NCBI GenBank assembly: GCA_005773095.1
Contig: SXHT01000246.1
Coordinates: 1-10,507, forward strand
Reading direction: 5' to 3'
Length of the DNA stretch: 10,507 nt
DNA from: Planctomycetaceae bacterium
Lineage (GTDB): Bacteria > Planctomycetota > Planctomycetia > Pirellulales > PALSA-1355
The number at the start of each line of letters is the position of its first letter. Position 1 is the stretch's first letter. The notes beneath the pieces are model-generated. The model was given only the letters and a program-made list of their open reading frames with translations, made no database searches and was not told the DNA's origin. Below are positions 6,466-10,507 of the stretch, in pieces. The translations under genes and the position numbers were made by a program.

Positions 6466-7506
6466 ATGACTCAGTTCCTCTTCTCACAAGCTTCCACCTC
6501 TCAGGTTTTCGTTGTAACCGTCATCTTCGTCATTCTCGTGGCGTTGATGATTCTGTTTGCGGTCTGCGCGCGGTATTTTCGCTTGTGGATACAATCGATC
6601 ACGACCGGGGCCTCGATCGGCATTCTCGATCTGCTGGGAATGACCTTCCGCAAGGTGAATCCCACCGTCATCGTGCGCAGCAAGATCATGGCCGTGCAAG
6701 CGGGGCTTACAGATGACTCGGGCATCACGAGCAAGGCGCTGGAAGCTCACTATCTGGCCGGTGGCAACGTGCCGCTGGTAATCCGGGCCATCATTGCCGC
6801 ACAAAAGGCCAAGATTGTCGACCTGAATTTCAAGCTTGCCACGGCCATCGACCTGGCCGGCCGCAACGCCCTGGAGGCCGTGCAGACCAGCGTGTATCCC
6901 AAGGTCATCGACTGCCCGGGCCGCAACTCCGGCCGTGAAACGCTTGAGGCGGTGGCCAAGAATGGCATTCAATTGAAAGTCAAGGCGCGCGTCACGGTCC
7001 GCGCCAACATCCACCAGTTGATTGGCGGCGCCACGGAAGAAACAATCATTGCCCGTGTTGGCGAAGGCATTGTGAGCGCCATTGGCTCATCGGGAACGCA
7101 TTTGGAGGTTCTGGAGAATCCCGATCGCATCAGCAAAGCGGTGCTGGCGCGGCGGCTCGATTCGCAAACCGCGTTTGAGATTGTCTCGATCGACATCGCC
7201 GATATTGACGTTGGTGATAATGTGGGCGCACGATTGCAGGCCGATCAGGCGGAAGCGGATACGAGAGTTGCCCGCGCGAACGCCGAGGGTCGCCGAGCGA
7301 TGGCGGTGGCTCAAGAGCAGGAAATGATCGCCGGCATCGAGGAGAGTCGCGCCAAAGTCGTGGAGGCCGAAGCCCAGGTGCCCAAAGCAATTGCCCAGGC
7401 ATTCCGCGACGGCAAACTTGGTATTATGGACTACTACCGACTTCGAAATGTGCAGGCAGACACCGACATGCGCCGCAGCATCGCCGGAGTACCGGTGGGT
7501 AAATAG
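6466..7506 (+). CDS. floA: Flotillin-like protein FloA
   Basis: This 346-residue protein is FloA (formerly YqfA/UPF0365), a scaffold of functional membrane microdomains. One N-terminal membrane segment or hairpin loop (~13-34) is followed by an SPFH/PHB-like region (~60-260) and an Ala/Glu-rich coiled coil (~258-305: [20 protein letters not shown], then [23 protein letters not shown]). Near-invariant family stretches are [30 protein letters not shown] residues at 80-105, VYPKVIDCP (143-151) and [11 protein letters not shown] (318-328). Length is close to the Bacillus protein (331 aa). I start at ATG 6466; TTG at 6424 would add 14 residues without support. No Shine-Dalgarno is evident. It follows the two NfeD genes as in Bacillus yqeZ-floA-yqfB and probably shares their transcript. 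Confidence 0.93.
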   Translation: MTQFLFSQASTSQVFVVTVIFVILVALMILFAVCARYFRLWIQSITTGASIGILDLLGMTFRKVNPTVIVRSKIMAVQAGLTDDSGITSKALEAHYLAGGNVPLVIRAIIAAQKAKIVDLNFKLATAIDLAGRNALEAVQTSVYPKVIDCPGRNSGRETLEAVAKNGIQLKVKARVTVRANIHQLIGGATEETIIARVGEGIVSAIGSSGTHLEVLENPDRISKAVLARRLDSQTAFEIVSIDIADIDVGDNVGARLQADQAEADTRVARANAEGRRAMAVAQEQEMIAGIEESRAKVVEAEAQVPKAIAQAFRDGKLGIMDYYRLRNVQADTDMRRSIAGVPVGK

Positions 7507-7525
7507 CTGGCGCCTTTCTTCCTCT

Positions 7526-7538
7526 CCCCTCGGCGGGG
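7526..7538. other. GC-rich hairpin after floA
   Basis: CCCC-TCGGC-GGGG forms a tight stem-loop 19 bases after the floA stop, extendable by weaker flanking pairs (CCTCT with AAGGGG). There is no following T tract, so it is at best a factor-dependent terminator or a transcript-end stabiliser. Confidence 0.35.
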
Positions 7539-7541
7539 AAG

Positions 7542-7645
7542 GGGCAAAGAGAGGGACAGGCACATTTTCCCGGGAGAATGGTTGGGCAGGCACCCAACAG
7601 GACGACACAGCTTTCGTGATTTCGCCGGGACAATGAGCCAGTCCC
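7542..7645. repeat. Dispersed inverted-repeat (REPIN/MITE-like) element, copy 2
   Basis: This is the better preserved copy. Its 21-bp ends, 7553-7573 and the complement of 7625-7645, match at 18 positions: GGGAC(A/T)GGC(A/T)CATT...CCCGG. Between them is a perfect 6-bp stem GTTGGG/CCCAAC with a 6-base loop (7581-7598). It lies between floA and the small basic gene, where it may act as a partial terminator or processing site. The copy at 3147-3252 is the same element in opposite orientation. An 11-base word, GCCCGTGAACG, lies at the right-hand edge of both copies on the plus strand (3249-3259 and 7648-7658). Confidence 0.7.
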
Positions 7646-7682
7646 CGGCCCGTGAACGAATCCTTCTGGCCCTCTTAAAAAA

Positions 7683-8372
7683 ATGCTCGCCCATCCCTTG
7701 CTGCTGTTCGGAGACCTGCAATGGCTGAAAGTCGTTTTTGTCATCCTGTTTATTCTGATCTGGGTGTTTAACCATCTCGTCGGCGAGAAAGCCAAGGCCA
7801 AAGCCCGGCCGCAACGCCCGCCGATCCCACCCCCCCAACCCGACCTGCCTGGCGCAGATCGGCGGGTCACCCAGCAGCCGCTCGTCGGTGAGATCGAAAA
7901 GTTCCTCATGCGGGCGAAACAAAAGCAGCAAGAGAAAGGCCGTCGCAAGCAAACTCCGAAGGTGGTCCCTGCGGAGGTGCCACCGCGATCCTCCAAGCCC
8001 GCGCGGCGTCTGGTGCAAACATCGACCAGGGACCAGGATTTTGAGGTTACCGTTGGCCGCTCGGTGGCGGATCACGTTGAACAGCATCTTGACACACGCG
8101 AGTTTGCCGAGCGCGCAGCCCATCTGGTGGACGATGTCTCCAAGAATGATGCCGAACGCGAGGCCCACCGCAAGCAGATGTTCGAACACAAGCTTGGACA
8201 TCTGGCCGATACGTCCACGGCGGCCGCGGCGTTCCCGGCTGCTGGAGGACCGTCAAGAACAGAAGCGGCGGCGGCCGTGGTTTCACTGGCGTCGCTGTTG
8301 GCAGACCCGCAAAACCTCAAGCAAGCGATCGTGCTCAGCGAAATTTTTTCACGACCGGAACACCGCTGGTGA
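7683..8372 (+). CDS. Unrecognised one-TM, basic/proline-rich protein after floA
   Basis: I do not recognise a named family. The 229-residue product has one strong N-terminal membrane helix (~15-32, LKVVFVILFILIWVF). A Lys/Ala and Pro-rich linker follows (36-55, with PPIPPPQPDLPG), then a basic region (~75-115). A charged helical stretch comes next (~125-175), and the end is compact (~196-229: AAVVSLASLLADPQNLKQAIVLSEIFSRPEHRW). The closing RPEHRW with LADPxNLxQAIVLSEI looks like a conserved terminal motif and supports a real gene. The helix would leave most of the chain in the cytoplasm. It occupies the place of yqfB beside floA, so it may be a flotillin partner; this is inference from position. 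Codon use matches its neighbours. Start ATG 7683 follows an A-run with no Shine-Dalgarno. Confidence 0.75.
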   Translation: MLAHPLLLFGDLQWLKVVFVILFILIWVFNHLVGEKAKAKARPQRPPIPPPQPDLPGADRRVTQQPLVGEIEKFLMRAKQKQQEKGRRKQTPKVVPAEVPPRSSKPARRLVQTSTRDQDFEVTVGRSVADHVEQHLDTREFAERAAHLVDDVSKNDAEREAHRKQMFEHKLGHLADTSTAAAAFPAAGGPSRTEAAAAVVSLASLLADPQNLKQAIVLSEIFSRPEHRW

Positions 8373-8411
8373 CCAACAATAGCGCTGATCCCTGACAACT
8401 ACTATTGCACT

Positions 8412-9308
8412 ATGCCTGAAACTCGCATTGGCTGGATCGGCACGGGAGTGATGGGCGCAAGTATGTGCGGCCATCTGATCGCCGCCGGCTACAAGACAAC
8501 CGTCACCAATCGCAACCGCAAGAAGGCCGAGCCACTGTGCGCTCAAGGCGCCGCCTGGGCCGATACGCCTCGCCAGGTGGCCGAGCAATCCGACGTGCTC
8601 TTCAGCATAGTCGGCTATCCGGCCGATGTGCGAAGCGTACTTCTTGGGCCCGATGGCGCTCTCTCGGGCAGCAAGCCCGGCGGAATCCTGGTGGATATGA
8701 CGACCAGCGAGCCGTCGCTGGCGATCGAAATTTACGAGGCCGCGAGGGGGAAAGGCGTCCATAGCGTTGATGCTCCCGTGTCGGGCGGCGACGTGGGTGC
8801 GCGCGAGGCCCGGCTTTCGATCATGATCGGAGGAGATGAGGAAGTTGTTGTTCGCCTGATGCCCCTCTTTCGGACCATGGGCAAGACGATCGTGCGGCAA
8901 GGAGGCCCGGGAGCTGGCCAGCACACGAAAATGGTCAACCAGGTGTTGATTGCCGCGAACATGATTGCGGTCTGCGAAGGGCTGCTCTACGCCTACCGAG
9001 CCGGACTGGACTTGAATCGCGTGCTGGAATCGGTCGCATCCGGCGCCGCCGGCAGCAAGTCGCTCGAGATTTACGCGCCGCGGATTCTCGCCAACCAATT
9101 TGAGCCGGGCTTTTACGTCGAGCATTTCATCAAGGACATGGGCATCGCGCTGGCGGAAGCCAAACGCATGGGGTTGGCTCTGCCCGGCCTGGCGCTCGCC
9201 CAGCAGCTTTACTGGGCTTTGGCCGCGCAGGGTCACGGCCGCGACGGCACGCATTCGCTGGCCCTGGCATTGGCATCGCTCAGCGGTATTGACTGGAAGA
9301 ACCGCTAG
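8412..9308 (+). CDS. NAD(P)-dependent beta-hydroxyacid dehydrogenase (3-hydroxyisobutyrate dehydrogenase family)
   Basis: This 298-residue cytosolic oxidoreductase belongs to the 6-phosphogluconate/3-hydroxyisobutyrate dehydrogenase superfamily. The N-terminal Rossmann fold carries GWIGTGVMG (7-15), and after strand two TNRNRKKAE (32-40), where the arginine suggests NADP(H). The substrate loop is DAPVSGG (120-126). The catalytic lysine is K173 in [11 protein letters not shown], with N177 following, and [10 protein letters not shown] (238-247) lies in the C-terminal helical domain. All key residues are present and length is typical. Likely substrates are short hydroxyacids such as 3-hydroxyisobutyrate, tartronate semialdehyde or succinate semialdehyde; the sequence does not let me choose. 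It begins 39 bp after the preceding gene, so it may be the last gene of the same transcript, though its chemistry has no evident link to flotillins. No Shine-Dalgarno is seen. Confidence 0.88.
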   Translation: MPETRIGWIGTGVMGASMCGHLIAAGYKTTVTNRNRKKAEPLCAQGAAWADTPRQVAEQSDVLFSIVGYPADVRSVLLGPDGALSGSKPGGILVDMTTSEPSLAIEIYEAARGKGVHSVDAPVSGGDVGAREARLSIMIGGDEEVVVRLMPLFRTMGKTIVRQGGPGAGQHTKMVNQVLIAANMIAVCEGLLYAYRAGLDLNRVLESVASGAAGSKSLEIYAPRILANQFEPGFYVEHFIKDMGIALAEAKRMGLALPGLALAQQLYWALAAQGHGRDGTHSLALALASLSGIDWKNR

Positions 9309-9317
9309 AATCGTCAC

Positions 9318-9400
9318 GGCAGGCCGCTCTTGGCGGGGCGTGCTCCCGCACCTTGAGCTACATTTCTTGGGGAAATCTGCTTCCTCACCCACGGCCTGCC
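9318..9400. other. Nested inverted repeats between dehydrogenase and HDOD genes
   Basis: GGCAGGCCG (9318-9326) has a perfect inverted partner CGGCCTGCC (9392-9400), just before the HDOD start codon. Inside is a smaller stem GCGGG/CCCGC (9333-9337 and 9345-9349). The structure could fold as an RNA that covers the region just before ATG 9409. No T tract follows the inner stem. Confidence 0.35.
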
Positions 9401-9408
9401 TCAGCCCC

Positions 9409-10507
9409 ATGCCCGCCACACTCAATACGCTTTCGTTCTTCGTCAACCGTACGCGGCAGATCTATACGCTGCCGGTCGTGGCGCTTGAGGTGCTGGAACT
9501 GACCGACCATCCGCGCGTCGATTGCCGCAAGCTAAAGCAGTGCATCGAGATTGATCCGGCACTGGTGGGCAAGATTCTGCGCGTCGTCAATAGTTCATTG
9601 TTCGGGCTGGGCCGAGACGTAACCGACCTGAATCAAGCGCTCGCCCTGTTGGGCATGAAGTCGCTCAAGCTACTGGTCCTCGGCTTCAGTTTGTCGGAGG
9701 CGATCTTCCGCGGCAAGACGAGCGAGGCCATGCAGCATGCCTGGCGGCACACACTGACCCGCGCTGTCGCCGCTCGTGAGTTGTGCGAGACGGTGTGGCA
9801 TGTTGCCGGCGATGAAGCATTTACGGCCTCGTTGCTCGCGGAGCTGGGCAAGTTTGTGTTGCTGAACGAGCTGGCGGAACCTTATACCAAGCTGCTGTCG
9901 GCCGCGGTTAAATCGCACGACGATCTCTATCGCCTCGAGCACGCCTCACTTGGCTTCGACCATGCCGATCTGTCGGCCGAAGTGCTCAGCCACTGGAACT
10001 TGCCGGAATCGCTTTGCTGCGCGGCCCGACTCTCGTCAAAGCCGGAGCGAATCGCGATGCTCGAACGGCCGGAACTGTGGCTGCCCGCTGCGGTATACCT
10101 GGCCGGTCTGGTGGCCGATCTGGTTGTCGATGATCGGCACGATCGTTTACAGGAATTGGTTCGCGACCGAGGCGACGTGGGGAGCCATCCTACGGGTTTC
10201 GAGTCGCTGCGACTTTCGCACCATTCGTTGGAACAACTGGTGGCGCAAGTGCAGCAGCGCGTTGATTCGCTGGCCGCCGCGCTCTCGTTTGAACTTCCGC
10301 CAGGCAATGACTACCGAGACGTGTTAGTGGCAGCGCACCAGCGACTGGCTCAACTCGCAGGCGACGCAGCATGTGCCGTCGCACGACAATGGCCGATCGC
10401 CGAACGGGCCGGTACGGAAGTGGCGGGTGTTTCAACCGCCGTGGCTTGCTACGTCAACCGCTATGCCGAAACAGCGGAAACCATCCGTCCGCGGCCATTG
10501 TACGCCG
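9409..10507 (+). CDS. HDOD-domain signalling protein, N-terminal part (runs off the window)
   Basis: An open frame starts at ATG 9409 and continues through the last base without a stop, giving 366 visible residues. Residues ~12-210 form an HDOD domain: LPVVALEVLEL (21-31), IDPALVGKILRVVNSSLFGL (48-67), NQALALLGMKSLKLLVLG (75-92), AWRHTL (111-116) and the H-x3-LGFDHADLSAEVLSHWNLPESL segment (178-202). Where true HD hydrolases have HD before IGK, this protein has LLAELGKF (142-149), as expected for HDOD, which lacks the metal site and serves in signalling. The following ~150 residues are helical with no motif I know. Many planctomycete relatives carry an output domain such as GGDEF further on; this would lie outside the window. 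There is no clear Shine-Dalgarno; a TTG at 9367 is a less likely start. Confidence 0.85.
   Translation, partial: MPATLNTLSFFVNRTRQIYTLPVVALEVLELTDHPRVDCRKLKQCIEIDPALVGKILRVVNSSLFGLGRDVTDLNQALALLGMKSLKLLVLGFSLSEAIFRGKTSEAMQHAWRHTLTRAVAARELCETVWHVAGDEAFTASLLAELGKFVLLNELAEPYTKLLSAAVKSHDDLYRLEHASLGFDHADLSAEVLSHWNLPESLCCAARLSSKPERIAMLERPELWLPAAVYLAGLVADLVVDDRHDRLQELVRDRGDVGSHPTGFESLRLSHHSLEQLVAQVQQRVDSLAAALSFELPPGNDYRDVLVAAHQRLAQLAGDAACAVARQWPIAERAGTEVAGVSTAVACYVNRYAETAETIRPRPLYA

Noticed and set aside
7434..8201. A 255-codon minus-strand open frame across the repeat and the small basic gene
   Set aside because: It crosses the repeat element and part of floA, and the plus-strand gene has a proper membrane helix and a conserved-looking end.
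8349..9446. A 365-codon open frame on the minus strand across the dehydrogenase gene
   Set aside because: It is antisense to a protein with all family motifs intact; its translation is Arg/His/Gln-rich with no recognisable domain, as expected from the complement of GC-rich coding DNA.
1..10507. CRISPR array, tRNA/rRNA gene, insertion sequence with transposase, phage attachment site
   Set aside because: I looked for regularly spaced repeats, cloverleaf-like segments and transposase motifs on both strands and saw none.

Overview
The window is GC-rich, densely coding and almost certainly from a planctomycete, most likely of the Pirellulales type. The reasons are the tandem pair of secreted proteins that look like the planctomycete-restricted TIGR03009 family, the NfeD/NfeD/flotillin gene order, the weak or absent Shine-Dalgarno sequences before most genes, and the HDOD-type regulator. 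This placement is inference from gene content; no 16S or other marker gene is present.

Layout. (1) Positions 1-278 hold the C-terminal end of a biosynthetic arginine decarboxylase (speA). (2) Convergent to it, 345-1026 on the minus strand, is a two-gene toxin-antitoxin operon of the MntA/HepT type (nucleotidyltransferase antitoxin, then HEPN toxin, overlapping). (3) Positions 1158-3133 carry two tandem paralogous secreted proteins. Each is preceded at the same distance by a similar ~41-bp block with a -10-like hexamer, so the promoter appears to have been duplicated with the gene. The upstream copy reads through the second promoter and into the start of its sister, which suggests a lost stop codon. 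(4) Positions 3134-3487 are non-coding. They hold a ~106-bp inverted-repeat element, a perfect-consensus sigma-70 promoter (TTGACA-N16-TATAAT) and a ~137-nt leader. (5) Positions 3488-8372 are a membrane-stress-type cluster: a long NfeD protein with two ClpP-like domains, a short NfeD protein, the flotillin-like FloA, and an unrecognised one-TM basic/proline-rich protein. A second, inverted copy of the ~106-bp element lies between floA and this last gene. (6) Positions 8412-9308 encode an NADP-type beta-hydroxyacid dehydrogenase. (7) From 9409 to the window end runs the N-terminal part of an HDOD-domain signalling protein that leaves the window open.

How the genes fit together. The NfeD/flotillin genes resemble the Bacillus yqeZ-floA(yqfA)-yqfB arrangement, in which an NfeD partner and flotillin scaffold the membrane. 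Here the ClpP-like module is doubled, and in both copies the position expected for the serine nucleophile aligns with glycine, so the protein may be a structural pseudo-protease. The small protein after floA is the best candidate for an undescribed partner. The other genes look like independent neighbours.

The most unusual features are the pair of dispersed hairpin elements with a base-pair-preserving change, the duplicated promoter block with the apparently run-on upstream gene, and the doubly degenerate ClpP-like NfeD protein.
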